From Hippophae tibetana (lineage: Eukaryota > Streptophyta > Magnoliopsida > Rosales > Elaeagnaceae), in contig JAZDXN010000029.1 of the NCBI GenBank assembly GCA_037013495.1, positions 2,058,501 through 2,122,500 of the forward strand: 64,000 nucleotides of DNA, written 5' to 3'. Made by a program: the position numbers and the translations under genes. Every line of letters starts with the position of its first letter. Position 1 is the stretch's first letter. A model generated the notes under the pieces. It was given only the letters and a program-made list of their open reading frames with translations. It was not told the DNA's origin and ran no database searches. This document shows positions 26,104 through 37,981 of this stretch, piece after piece.

Positions 26104-27542
26104 AACTGATAAAAGTCAAATTATTGCATTTTTTTATGATTTAAATGTTGATATTTGTGTGAAAATTGTGTTTATTTGATTATTTGATCGACAAATGTCA
26201 TTTCACGGGTATTTCGTGTTTAAAGTGCAATTTCAGGTAAAATCATGATTTTGGAGAAGTTTGGGAAAAATTTCAATGATCGAGATTGAGTGAAAATAAA
26301 AAGAAAACAAAGCTTCAAAATTTAGAAATCCCATCGTCGGCGAGAATAATCTCACCGCCGACGAAAATCTTACAGAGAGAACCGCGAAAATCATGCAGGG
26401 AGCACGGGTTTTGGCAAATTCATCTCGCCACCGACCAAATTAATCTAGCCGCCGGCCACATTCATCTCGCCGTTGGTGAGAATCAGCGGAACCAAAATCG
26501 TAACTTTTTCAGAAATCTCGCCATGGTGAGAATAATGTCGCCACCGGTGAGTTTCATTCGAAAACACATTTTTATGTTGTTTTGTTCCAAAATTTCCCCC
26601 AAAACCCTAGATCTATATATACAATATAATGGAGAAAGAGGAGCACGGCAGAGAGAGGAGGTCTAAGACATTTTTGGAGGAGAAAAGGCAATTTTGGAGA
26701 GAAATTTTGGAGAAGCCTGAAGGATCATCATCATTGTTGCTACCAAGTCTTCATCTTCAAGAGTTTTTCATCTCTTCTCCTTAGATTTTATTTTATTCAT
26801 TTTATGCAGATTTTTATTCATGGATTCAATTGAGAATATGTTTGTTCTTATTTCTATTATGAACTAATTCGTTTTTGCTAAGGCTATGATGTAGTTGAAT
26901 CAAGAAAATCTGATTTCTTTTGTTATTGTTAAATGGGTTCATTGTTTTCAAGTTGAGTATTTATTTCCATGCTTAATGATTTTCAATTTATGGCCAAGAT
27001 TTAGATGATTTGTTGCATTATATTGAGACCGAGAGGAGATGTGTAATGAATGCTTCCTGTGATAAATACTGTATGTTGAATGCGAGTGTGAGAACTAATG
27101 CATGATGTATGTGGTTCTTCTAGAAATTCCATAAATCGTAATGTGCTTGTTTGTGATTAAATCTTCATAGAAATATAGTTGGTTTTCATAGATAAGTAAT
27201 TCTAATATAACTCGAGAGAGAGTATTAGGTAAATTTGGGTTTTTCAACCATCACTTTTTGCTTTGATTCTCATATAACATGACTTGAAATTAGACTGAAT
27301 TGATTTAGCAAAATCAAATGCCTTAGCATTTTTAATCATTTGTGAACAACATTCAATTGTTTTATTTGCATTTAGTTCTAAGTTAATTTGCTTCTTAAAC
27401 AATTTCAACAATTTGGTTTTCAAATAAAATTAGGATTAGTCAATTTCGGTACTTAGTAACACCATTCCTTATGGGTTCGATATCCGTACTTTTGTACACT
27501 TTATTACTTGAACGATTCGTACACTTGCAAAAATACGCATCA
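26104..27542 (+). repeat. 5' LTR of element A
   Basis: Matches 36561-37981. The 3' copy begins TGTTGATAAG; this copy begins AACTGATAAA, so its tip has mutated. It ends CGCATCA. It carries about 20 bp in the GC-rich region (near 26330-26355) that the 3' copy lacks. Confidence 0.88.
26330..26621 (+). promoter_or_regulatory. U3 promoter region of A: GC palindromes and TATA box
   Basis: Between 26330 and 26555 there are about six copies of a CTCGCCGCCGGCGAG-like word, partly palindromic and full of CpG, in otherwise AT-rich DNA. TATATATA follows at 26614-26621. The same set is at 36785-36990 and 37052-37059 in the 3' LTR, and one near-perfect copy (CGCCGCCGGCGAG) lies inside the element at 33248. 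Position suggests factor binding sites. Confidence 0.6.
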
Positions 27543-27548
27543 AGTTTT

Positions 27549-27566
27549 TGGCACCGTTGCCGGGGA
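27549..27566 (+). other. PBS (tRNA-Asp) of element A
   Basis: TGGCACCGTTGCCGGGGA, one base from the complement of the plant tRNA-Asp(GUC) 3' end. Lies 6 bp after the LTR. Confidence 0.9.
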
Positions 27567-27746
27567 TTGGTTTGATTTTATTAATATTGATACTACCTAA
27601 TCTTAGTTTTAATTTGAAGTTAATTTTCTTTATCATTGTTTCATTTTTAATTTTTTTTATTTTGCTCTTTTAGTTTATTTATCATAAAAAAAAGTAACTT
27701 TGTGTTGTTTTTGTGCTAGTTGATTTTCTGGTTGTAGGATTTTTGT

Positions 27747-30700
27747 ATGAGACGTACAAGAAGCCTCAACCTTCTTCCATTTGATCCGGAGATTGATAGA
27801 ACATATAGGCGTCTAAATCGAGAGAGAAGGCGTTCAACCTCAGCTCCTAATAAATAATCAGCCATGGATCCACCATTTGTTAAGGGAGGTGGAAATCGTA
27901 GAGTTTTGAGGGATTATGTTGTGCCTAATGTTGCTGGAACTACTTCGGGTATAAGGAGGCCAACTGTTCAAGCCAATAACTTTGAGATAAAACCATCCTT
28001 TATCCAAATGGTTCAATCAAATCAGTTTGGGGGAATGTCAAAGGATGATCCAAATGCACATATTTCTTACTTTCTAGAGGTGTGTGATCTTTACAAGATA
28101 AATGGTGTGTATAAAGATGCTATAAGATTGAGGGTTTTTCCTTTCTCACTTCGGGATAAAGCCCAGGAGTGGCTAAACTCATTACCACTGGGATCAATTA
28201 CAACATGGAATGAGTTGGTTCAGAAATTCGTGTCCAAGTTCTTTCCTCTTGCTAAGACGGAAAAATTAAGGAATGAAATCACATCTTTTACACAGTATGA
28301 CCAAGAATCATTGTATGAAGCTTGGGAAAGATTCAAAGAAATGTTGAGTAAGTGCCCACATCATAGTATACCGATTTGGCTGCAAGTCTCTACATTTTAT
28401 AATGGGTTGGTTTCAAACTATCGGGTAATGATTGATGCTGCAGCTAGAGGGTCTTTAATGGGAAAAACACCGGAGGATGCTCATGAATTGTTAGAGATTA
28501 TGGCAGAAAACAACAATCAGTGGTATTCAGATCGGGTAACTGCAAAAAGACCAGTAATAGTGCATGAAATTGATTCAGTGAATGCTTTGTCGGCTCAAGT
28601 TGCTGTTCTTTCAAGAAAGATGGATTCTTTGTCATCCAAATTCGAATCCAAACCAATTGCACAATGTGATTTATGAGGTGGAAATCATTCTAGTATTGAG
28701 TGCCAAGTTGGAAATCCATTTGCTTCACCAAATGCTGAGCAAGAAAATTATGTTTCAAATTTCCAAAAACCTCAACATAACCCATATTCGAACACCTACA
28801 ATCCAGGTTGGAGAAATCATCCAAATTTTTCATGGGGAAATAACCAAGGGGGATTCAAACCGTCATCATCTTCCTACCAACCCTAAGAGAAGAAACAAAC
28901 AGATTTGGAAGGAATTTTGGGAAAGTTCATTGAGGAGTCAAGAACAAATTTCAGAAATCAAGAGGCAATCAACTGGGACATCCAAAACCAATTGGAGTAG
29001 CTTTCAAAGTAGATTGCAAGAAGGTCTCAAGGATCGTTGCCTAGTGACACAATAAATTCCAAAGAGCATGGAAAGGCTATCACATTGACAAGCGGTAGAG
29101 AACTTGAGAATCAGAGGAAATCGGAGAAAAAGATGGAAGAATCTAAAGAAAAGCCATCAACATCCCAAGATGTTCAACCTTCCCCAAATGCGAAATATGA
29201 GCCTCCTATCCCATATCCTCAAAGATTGAATAAAAAAAAGCTTGATAATCAATTTGATAAATTTCTAGAAATTTTTAAGAAATTGCATATTAACATTCCT
29301 TTTGCAGAGATGTTGGAACAAATTCCTAAGTATGCAAAATTCATTAAGGAAATTCTATCAAAGAAGAAGAGGCTAGGAGATTATGAAATTTCCATGCTAA
29401 ATGAGGAGTGCAGTGCAGTTCTTTAAAGAAAACTGCCACAAAAATTGAAAGACCCAGGGAGTTTTACTATACCTTGTACTATAGGAAGTTGCAATTTTGA
29501 TAAAGTCCTATGTGATTTAGGAGCAAGCATTAATTTGATGCCACTTTCTGTTTTCAGGAAACTAAGCCTGGGAGAAGTGAAGCCCACTTCAATCTCTTTA
29601 CAATTAGCGGATCGATCGGTGAAATATCCTTGAGGGGTAATTGAGGATGTTTTAATTAAAGTTGACAAATTTATTTTCCCTGTAGATTTCGTGGTGCTTG
29701 ACATGGAGGAATATAGAGAGGTACGGTTGATATTGGGGAGACCGTTCCTTGCAACTGGAAGAACATTGATTGATGTTTAGTAAGGAAAGCTCATTCTACG
29801 GATGCAATATGAACAAGTGACTTTTGATGTTTTTGAAGCAATGAAATTTCCAAGTGAGGTACATTCTTGTTTCTAAATTAACACTCTTGACAGGTTAATC
29901 TCAGAAACTTTTGAGGAGAGAACTCCATTGCTATCACTAGAAGCTTGCCTTGTGAAATCTGCAACAATTGAGGAGGAAGATGAGGGAGTGAGACAATGTT
30001 CCGAATTACTGGCAGCACTTGATGAATATTTGTGCAGTGATGAAACATTCAAGAAGTTGGGAACAAATGAAACTCCAACCTCAGTGGTAAAGAAGGAAGC
30101 CAACAAGATTGAGCTAAAGCCATTGCCATCCCATCTAAGGTATGCCTATCTTGAAGACTCTAAATCTTTTCCTATTATTATTAACAATTCTTTGAATGAT
30201 GAAGAGGAAAACAAGCTATTAGGAGTTCTTCGTACTCATAAAACGGCAATTGGATGGACAATGGTAGACATCAAAGGGATTAGAAATGTTGTTTGCATGC
30301 ATAAAATCTTGATGAATGAGGATTACAAGCCCACAATTCAGCCACAAAGGCACTTGAACCCAATAATGCAAGAAGTGGTCAAGGCTGAGGTGATTAAGCT
30401 TTTGGATGCTGGGGTAATTTATCTGATTTCAGATAGTGCTTGGGTAAGCCCAATTCATTGTGTACCAAAGAAAGGAGGAATCACAGTTGTAGAAAATGAA
30501 AAAAATGAGCTTATTCCAACAAGGACAGTGACTGGGTGGAGAGTATATATTGATTATCAAAAGTTGAACGACGCCACCCGAAAAGATCATTTTCCTTTGC
30601 CATTTATTGATCAGATGTTGGAAATATTGGATGGACATGCTTATTATTGTTTCCTTAATGGATATTCGGACTACAACCAAATTGCAATTGCACCAGAGGA

Positions 30701-32999
30701 TCAAGATAAGACAACATTTACATGCCCTTATGGTACTTTTGCATATAGAAGGATGCCATTCGGTTTATGTAATGCACCTACAACTTTCCAAAGATGCATG
30801 ATAGCGATTTTCTCTAATATGGTCGAAAAGTTTATTGAGGTTTTTATGGATGATATTTCTATTTTTGGCCATTCTTTTGATAATTGCTTGCATAATCTCT
30901 CTTTAGTCTTGTAGCATTGTAAAGACACAAATTTAGTGCTAAATTGGGAGAGATGTCACTTCATGGTTCAAGAAGGAATTGTTCTTGGCCATCAGATTTC
31001 AACAAAGGGAATAGAAGTGGACCGTGCAAAGGTGGAGGTGATCGAAAAATTACCACCTCCAACAACTGTAAAGGGTGTTAGAAGTTTCTTGGGACATGCT
31101 GGGTTTTATAGAATATTTATTAAGTATTTTTTTCAAAAATAACAAAACCTCCTTGTAGTTTGTTAGTTAAAAATGCACAGTTTGATTTTTCTTCTGACTG
31201 TTTGCAGGCTTTTAACCTTTTGAAGGAAAAGATCACTTCGACCCCTATAATTTGTCCACCGGATTGGAGTCTTCCATTTGAGGTAATGTGTGATGCTAGT
31301 GACTATGCTATAGGTGCTGTTTTGGGCCAAAGGAAGAATAAGTTGCTGTATGTGATTTATTATGCAAGCAGGACATTGACAGATGCACAACTTAATTATG
31401 CAACAACTGAGAAAGAGCTTTTGGCAGTAGTGTTTGTATTTGATAAGTTTAGATCTTATTTAATTGGTTCTAAAATCATTGTTTATATTGATCATTCTTC
31501 TCTTAAGTATTTGCTAGCCAAGAAAGATGCCAAACAACGATTACTAAGATGGATTCTTCTCTTGCAAGAATTTGAGTTAGAAATCCAGGACAAAAAGGGG
31601 ACCAAAAATTTGGTTGCTAACCATTTGTCCAGGTTGGAGGAATATTACCTTGAGGTTAAAGGACAAATTAATGAAATGTTTCCTGATGAGCAATTTCTTG
31701 CTATCCGAACGGGTCCATGGTTTGCTTATTATGCAAATTATTTGGTCAAGAAAATTTTACCTCGTGACATGTTTATCAACAAAGAAGGAAATTCTTTTCT
31801 TATTTGAAACATTATTTTTGGGATGAACCTTACTTGTATAAACATTATGCAGATCAAATTATTAGAAAATGTGTGCCAGAGGAAGAAATGGAAAGCATTC
31901 TTCGTCATTGCCATTCGAAGGAAGTTGGAGGGCATTTTGGTGGAACAAAAACAGCAGCAAAAATTTTGCAATCAAGATTCTATTGGCCTTCATTGTTTAA
32001 AGATGCTTTCAAGTTTGTTTCAATGTGTGATGATTGCCAAAGGAGCGGAAATATTTCACGAAGACATGAAATGCCCTTAAATAATATTTTGATAATTGAT
32101 TTATTTGATGTTTCGGGTATTGATTTTATGGGGCCTTTTCCTTCATCTCATTCTAATAAATACATTCTTGTTGGTGTAGATTATGTCTCTAAATGGGTGG
32201 AAGCAGTTTCCTTGCCTACCAATGATGCTAGGGTTGTGATCAATTTTTTCAAGAAGAACATATTTTCCAGATTTGGCACACCTAGAGCAATTATAAGTGA
32301 TGGAGGTAAGCATTTTTGCAATAACCAATTTGAGGATTTTTTGCAAAAATATGGAGTAACACACCAAATAGAAACAACTTACCATCCTCAAACTATTGGA
32401 CAAGTTGAAGTGTCAAACCGAGAGTTGAAGAGGATCCTTGAAAAGATCGTAAATAACTCACGTAAGGATTGGTCAAGGAAACTAGATGATGCACTTTGGG
32501 CCTATAGGATAGCTTTCAAGACACCTATCAGCATGTCTCCATACCGATTGGTGTATGGAAAAGCTTGTCACCTTCCAATTGAATTGGAACATCGGGCGTA
32601 TTGGCCAATTAAAATTCTGAGTTCTGATCTTAAGGCAGCAGGTGAAAAGAGGGTGTTGCAATTGAATGAGATGGATGAAATGAGGAATGATGCTTATGAG
32701 AATGCCCGAATATACAAGGACAAATGAAGGTTTGGCATGATAAGCACATTTTGAGGCAAAACTTGGAGGTGGGACAGAAAGTGTTGCTTTATAATTTCCA
32801 TCTCATACTTTTTCCGAGAAAGCTAAAATCTCGTTGGTCAGGACCTTTTCTAGTAACCAAGGTGTTTTCTTATGAAACAGTTGAGATCAGTCATGAAACA
32901 AAGGGAACTTTCAAGGTGAATGGAAAACGGTTGAAGCCATATTTTGAAGGAGAATTCAGCAAGCAGAAAGATTCTCTAGAGTTACAACAACCGCAGTAA
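27747..32999 (+). pseudogene. gag-pro-pol of element A (defective)
   Basis: ATG at 27747 starts an Athila-type Gag N-terminus; a TAA at 27855 cuts it before the longer open part from 27864. Domains in order: Gag core (RVFPFSLRDKAQEW, near 28130), zinc knuckle with its second Cys codon turned to TGA (28674), protease [11 protein letters not shown] (Asp at 29514), RT with PFGLCNAP and FMDD (near 30845), RNase H ([14 protein letters not shown], near 31290), integrase with the zinc region near 31905, D-x-D core ([14 protein letters not shown]) and tail to 32999. Further in-frame stops at 28884, 28998, 29010, 29424, 29631, 29778, 29781, 29874 and 30912; frameshifts near 31131, 31795 and 32721. The first RT catalytic Asp is Asn (AAT at 30657). 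Confidence 0.93.
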
Positions 33000-33011
33000 A
33001 GAATGACAGAA

Positions 33012-33060
33012 AGTCTAGCTAATGACTATAACTTAAAGCGCTTAATGGGAGGCAACCCAT
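33012..33060 (+). ncRNA. Companion stem and hairpin I of element A
   Basis: AGTC..GACT (33012-33027), then AAGCGCTT, then ATGGG-AGGCAA-CCCAT (33045-33060). Starts 12 bp after the pol stop codon. Confidence 0.65.
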
Positions 33061-33796
33061 CAGATTTGTTTTCTCATCTCTCATTTTATTTTAGCGATTT
33101 TAAATTTTAAATTTTAGCTTAAAATTTTAAGTTTTGGAGAATTATTAGTTAGATTTTAAATTCTGTATTTCATTTTATGATAATGCAATTTTTAATTAAA
33201 TTTTCTTATTTTATTTCTTTTGTTAAAAAAAATTTAAATCTTACGTTCGCCGCCGGCGAGAATCGATTTAAATGGATTTTAGCCACGGCCAGGTTAGTTT
33301 TCACGCGATTTGTTTTCCTTTTCTCTCTAGTCTCTCCATTTTCTCTCATCCCAACTCCAAATCTTCATCACCATTCATCATCAAAACACCAAATCCATCA
33401 CCATACACTTGCTTCCATCGAGATTTGATGCAAGTTCATCCATCTTAGGCGCGATTTTGGAGCTGTTTTTGGAGCAGATTTTTGGGCGTTTTGGAGCAGA
33501 TTTTTTGGGCGTTTTGGAGCTTGATTTTTCCTCTAACAAGTGAGTAATTTTGGTACAAAGTTTTTTTATTTTCATTTCTCTTATATTGCAAGGGATTGTT
33601 GGAGGATAAATTGGATTGTGGATGAGGAATTGCAAGCTAGGGTTTTGAATTTGAATTTGATTTGGCAATTTGGGGCTTTTTGAAATTGAGGATATTTTGA
33701 TTAAATTGCTTCATTTCTTGCTTTCATTTATGATATATTGAGGCATTGTGATATTGAAGATTGTCTGGATTGTCTAGATTGAATTATATTGTGAAA
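33061..33796 (+). other. Spacer between hairpin I and ORF3 of A
   Basis: Noncoding. Contains the internal copy of the U3 palindrome (33248-33260), a C/T-rich stretch (33310-33420) and two repeats of TTTTGGGCGTTTTGGAGC-like text (33455-33520). Confidence 0.55.
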
Positions 33797-34732
33797 ATGC
33801 CTAAGAAAACTAAAGCCCAGAAGGCTCGTTCTTCTTCATTTGATAGGAGTTTGTTTATATCTGAGAATGCTGCGAAGCATTTTGAGGAAAAGGTTGTTAA
33901 GAGGGCAATCATACCTCAGAGATGGTTTTTGATTGACTAGACTCCTTGTTGGAGTAATTATGTCCCACATATTTAGGCTAGGAAGTGGGATATTTCCTGT
34001 CATCCTATTGAGGGGTGCTACCTCTCTTTGGTAAGGGAATTCTTTGCTAATGCTCAAGAGCGGGTGGATTATAAAGTTTTTGTACATAGACAGTGGGTAA
34101 TTTTCACCAAAGAAGTGATTAACAACTATTATGGTTTGCCAACAATGGGGGATGATGAGGATTTTCTCCAATTACTTTTAGATATTGACATGGCGACAGT
34201 TAGTGCTTCGGTCTACAAGCCAGGCACATTATGGAAGATGTCGGGGGATGTGTATAAAAATTTCCCCCGAAGTGCTTTATTGGACGTGATATGGCCCTGG
34301 TATGCTTTCATTTTTGCTAATTTATTGCCTACTACACACCTTAGTGATGTCACTAGAGAGTGGGCCATCTTACTTTATGCCATTGTGTCTGAGGTCTCTA
34401 TTGATGTTGGCAGGGTTATCTTTGATTATATCATACAGAGTGCGAGAGCCACATCTGGAGGCATTGGGTTACCATCTTTAATATTTTCTATCTGTGCAAG
34501 CCAAGGAGTAACTTGGGACAAAAATGAGGAAATTAGTGGTGTGATGAAGCCTATTAATGGGCCAAAGCTTGCTGAGTTTTTGGGTATAGCATCACCTCCT
34601 AAGAAACGCCCTCGTTCTACTGTTGGGGCTAGTGCGAGTTCCTCCCAGCCTAGGGTTGAGACTGTTGACTTTTCCCCTATGCCCGATGCACCTGTTTACA
34701 TTGGGACCGATGATAATGATGATGAGGAGTGA
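33797..34732 (+). pseudogene. ORF3 of element A (putative plant transposon protein)
   Basis: ATG at 33797 with a basic start (MPKKTKAQKAR), TAG stops at 33938 and 33974, then open from 34028 to 34732. The body is mostly helical-looking, with INNYYGLP, WPWYAFIFANLLPTTH and a basic PPKKRPRS nuclear-signal-like motif, and ends in an acidic tail (DDNDDEE). From memory it resembles the 'putative plant transposon protein' domain found in the extra ORF of Athila-type elements. I see no signal peptide or clear membrane anchor, so an envelope role is not supported. Only two stops, fewer per base than in gag-pol. Confidence 0.7.
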
Positions 34733-34976
34733 TGTTTTATTTTGCTTTAAGTTGTTTTCAGTACTTCTTGTTATTTATTTTCATATTTTCTGTTTAGTTT
34801 CTGATATTCAGCATGTGGACTTTTGTTGAGTGTTTTATTTTGTCACATTTTTCGTTTTATTTCTTTATGATTGATTTTCTTTGTTAACCCTGTGATTTAA
34901 CAAATTATTGTGACTGTGATGGTGCACCTAACTTTTTTCTCTTTGTGATGTCGATGGCCATTTGTAGTTTCTCTTT

Positions 34977-34998
34977 CTTACATTGGGGACAATGTAAG
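34977..34998 (+). ncRNA. Hairpin II of element A
   Basis: Perfect 9-bp stem CTTACATTG / CAATGTAAG around GGGA, a GNRA-type tetraloop. Follows ORF3; a GATTGGGGGTG tract comes 6 bp later. Confidence 0.7.
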
Positions 34999-36550
34999 GT
35001 TTTGATTGGGGGTGTAGTAAACGGTAAATCTTTTCTTCGCTTCATTTTAGTAGTTTTTTGTGTGTTTATTTGTGTTTAATTTTGATTTTCCATTTATTTT
35101 TCTGCATTTTGATTTAATTTTTTTTATTTCTTTATTGTCTTATTTTTATTTATTTTATTTTTTCTCATTTTCATTTTACTTATTTTAATTTGAACGTTGA
35201 TGATAATAATGTGATTGTGATAACAAGTAGCTTTTAGAAGACATTAAATTTTGCTTCAATTTAAAGATAATTTTAAATGTTGATTTTACCTAGTTGGCGA
35301 CTCTTTTGGTATGTGGTATGATTTGGTTGATTAGTCTAAATGCTTAGAGAAGTCTTATGTTCGAATTTTTCATGGACATTTTTGTGATCTCAACAAACTC
35401 TAGAACTCATTTGAAAACCTCTTGAGGCGAAATAATTTGGAATTGCACTGTTTAGGATATGATGTAGGCCATTTTGGGATCGATTGTGCCATTTTAAGCC
35501 TACCTTGTTATCCTTATATCACTAGTTACCTCTTTGAGCCTATTTAAATATATTGTTAGCCTTACTTTTCTCTTTTTTTTTTCCTTATATAACCTACCTT
35601 TTATTTATCCAAAATATATATATATAATTCCTACCTTATTTGTTAAGAGCACTTAATTTTGAACACAAACTTTTCAAGAGCAATTAGAGTAAGGATGGAA
35701 TAATAAAAAAAACAAAACAAAATCTTCCACATATATTAGAAGAAATTGGTAGGGGGTTATGTCTTTTCAAGAGCAATTGGAGTAAGGATGGAATAAAAAA
35801 AAGCCTTCACATTCTAGTAAATAAAAGAGTGTTAGTGATGGATGTACTGAGGTGAATGATTGAGGAAGAATTTTGTTTATCTTTGGAAAAATGGGTTATG
35901 ATCGGAAGAAACAATTTGGGTTAAATGATGTTACTCTTTTACTTAATTGGTTGTGTTTAATCCAATAAGTGCTCTTATTTGTGTTTTGACACTTCCTGTT
36001 CTTTCTTAACCAAATACCTAAGCCTAACATTACAAGCCTCATAAAGTCCTATTGATCCGAAGTGGTGTATTTTCCTTCATTAGTGGAGAGAGGTTTGAAA
36101 AGTGAGCCTATGGAGTTTGAGATTTAACCTTTTTGTTTGTGGATGTTGTGCATAATATTATCCGGGCATTATAGCTATTGGTTTGTGGTTTGATGGATGT
36201 TTAAGAGTCAATAACAAAAGTGAAATTGGCATTTGAGATTTCTTAAAGCTTAGGTGACATTTAATCATTCTATGTGTTAATTTGTTATTTACAATTTTTG
36301 AACATTTGTGCAAATTAATTGTTGTGTGATTTTATTGTTTTGAGTTAGGATAGTTATAGGTAAGATGTTTGTGGGTATCATCATTGGAAGCCCTCACGAG
36401 ACTACAACTCGTCCTACTAGGGTCGCCTAGGGGTTTAAAGGCTTATTGCATATACTTAATGTAATTTTGTAAATAGAATAAATTTTCTTTTAATATCTCC
36501 TTTTAATTTATTCATAGATCGCTTTTCTTGCTAGAGACTAGCAACAAGCT
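34999..36550 (+). other. 3' noncoding region of element A
   Basis: No gene. T-rich, with a repeated block: TTTTCAAGAGCAATT-GAGTAAGGATGGAATA at 35665-35705 and 35763-35800. Confidence 0.55.
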
Positions 36551-36560
36551 AGTTGGGGGT
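36551..36560 (+). other. Polypurine tract of element A
   Basis: AGTTGGGGGT directly before the 3' LTR. Confidence 0.75.
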
Positions 36561-37981
36561 TGTTGATAAGAGTCAAATTATGGAATTTTTGTTATGATTT
36601 AAATGTTGATATTTGTGTGAAAATTGTGTTTATTTGATTATTTAATCCACAAATGTCATTTCACGGGTATTTCGTGTTTAAAGTGCAATTTCAGGTAAAA
36701 TCATGATTTTGGAGAAGTTTGGGAAAAATTTCAATGATCGGGATTGAGTGAAAATAAAAAGAAAACAAAGTTTCAAAATTTAGAAATCCCGCCGCCAGCG
36801 AAAATCTTACAGAGAGAACGGCGAAAATCATGCAAGGAGCATGGGTTTTGGAAAATTCATCTCGCCTCCGACCAAATTAATCTAGCCGCCAGCCACATTC
36901 ATCTCACCGGCGGCGAGAATCAGCGGAACCAAAATCATAACTTTTTCAGAAATCTCACCGCGGCAAGACTAATGTCGCCGCCGGCGAGTTTCGTTCGAAA
37001 ACAAATTTTTGATGTTGTTTTGTTCCAAAATTTCCCCCAAAACCCTAGATCTATATATACAATATGATGGAGAAAGAGTAGCATGGCAGAGAGAGGAGGT
37101 CTAAGACATTTTTGGAGGAAAAAAGGCAATTTTGGAGAGAAAGTTTGGAGAAGCCTGAAGGATCATCACCATTGTTGCTACCAAGTCTTCATCTTCAAGA
37201 GTTTTTCATCTCTTCTCCTTAGCTTTTATCTTCTGCATTTTATTTAGATTTTTTATTCATGGATTCAATTGATAATATTTTTGTTCTTATTTCTATTATG
37301 AACTAATTCGTTTTTGCTAAGGCTATGATGTAGTTGAATCAAGAAAATCTGATTTCTTTTGTTATTGTTAAATGAGTTCATTGTTTTAAAGTTGAGTATT
37401 TATTTCCATGCTTAATGCTTTTAAATTTATGGCCAAGATTTAGATGATTTGTTGCATTATATTGAGACCGAGAGGAGATGTGTAATGAATGCTTCCTGTG
37501 ATAAATACTGTATGTTGAATGCGAGTGTGAGAACTAATGCATGATGTATATGGTTCTTCTAGAAATTCCATAAATCATAATGTGCTTGTTTGTGATTAAA
37601 TCTTCATAGAAATATAGTTGGTTTTCATAGATAAGTAATTCTAATATAACTCGAGAGAGAGTATTAGGTAAATTTGGGTTTTTCAACCATCACTTTTAGC
37701 TTTGATTCTTATATAACATGACTTGAAATCGGATTGAATTGATTTATCAAAATCAAATGCCTTAGCGTTTTTAATCATTTGTGAACAACATTCAATTGTG
37801 TCATTTGCGTTTAGTTTTAAGTTAATTTGCTTCTTAAACAATTTCAACAATTCGGTTTTCAAATAAAATTAGGATTAGTCAATTTCGGTAATTAGTAACG
37901 CCATTCCTTGTGGGTTCGATATCCGTACTTTTGTACACTATATTACTTGAACGATTCATACACTTGTGAAAATACGCATCA
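36561..37981 (+). repeat. 3' LTR of element A
   Basis: Begins TGTTGATAAG, ends CGCATCA and is followed by ATAAT (37982-37986). Confidence 0.9.

Larger units (their letters stand above)
26104..37981 (+). mobile_element. Athila-like Gypsy element A
   Basis: 11.9-kb element: LTR, tRNA-Asp PBS, gag-pro-RT-RNase H-integrase in one former frame, hairpin I, a third ORF, hairpin II, long 3' noncoding region, polypurine tract, LTR. The size, the PBS and the extra ORF after pol fit the Athila lineage. It is dead, with eleven in-frame stops and three frameshifts in gag-pol. The LTRs look about 95% alike by eye (not computed), so it is moderately old. Confidence 0.88.

Noticed and set aside
26286..26666. 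Open frame of 126 aa starting MSENKKK, also present in the other LTR of A (36744-37067)
   Set aside because: It lies in U3 upstream of the TATA box and is open in both LTRs only because the LTRs are copies. The composition follows the GC palindromes; no protein signal.
33797..34732. ORF3 of A as a viral envelope protein
   Set aside because: No signal peptide, clear membrane anchor or glycosylation cluster; it carries a nuclear-signal-like basic stretch instead.
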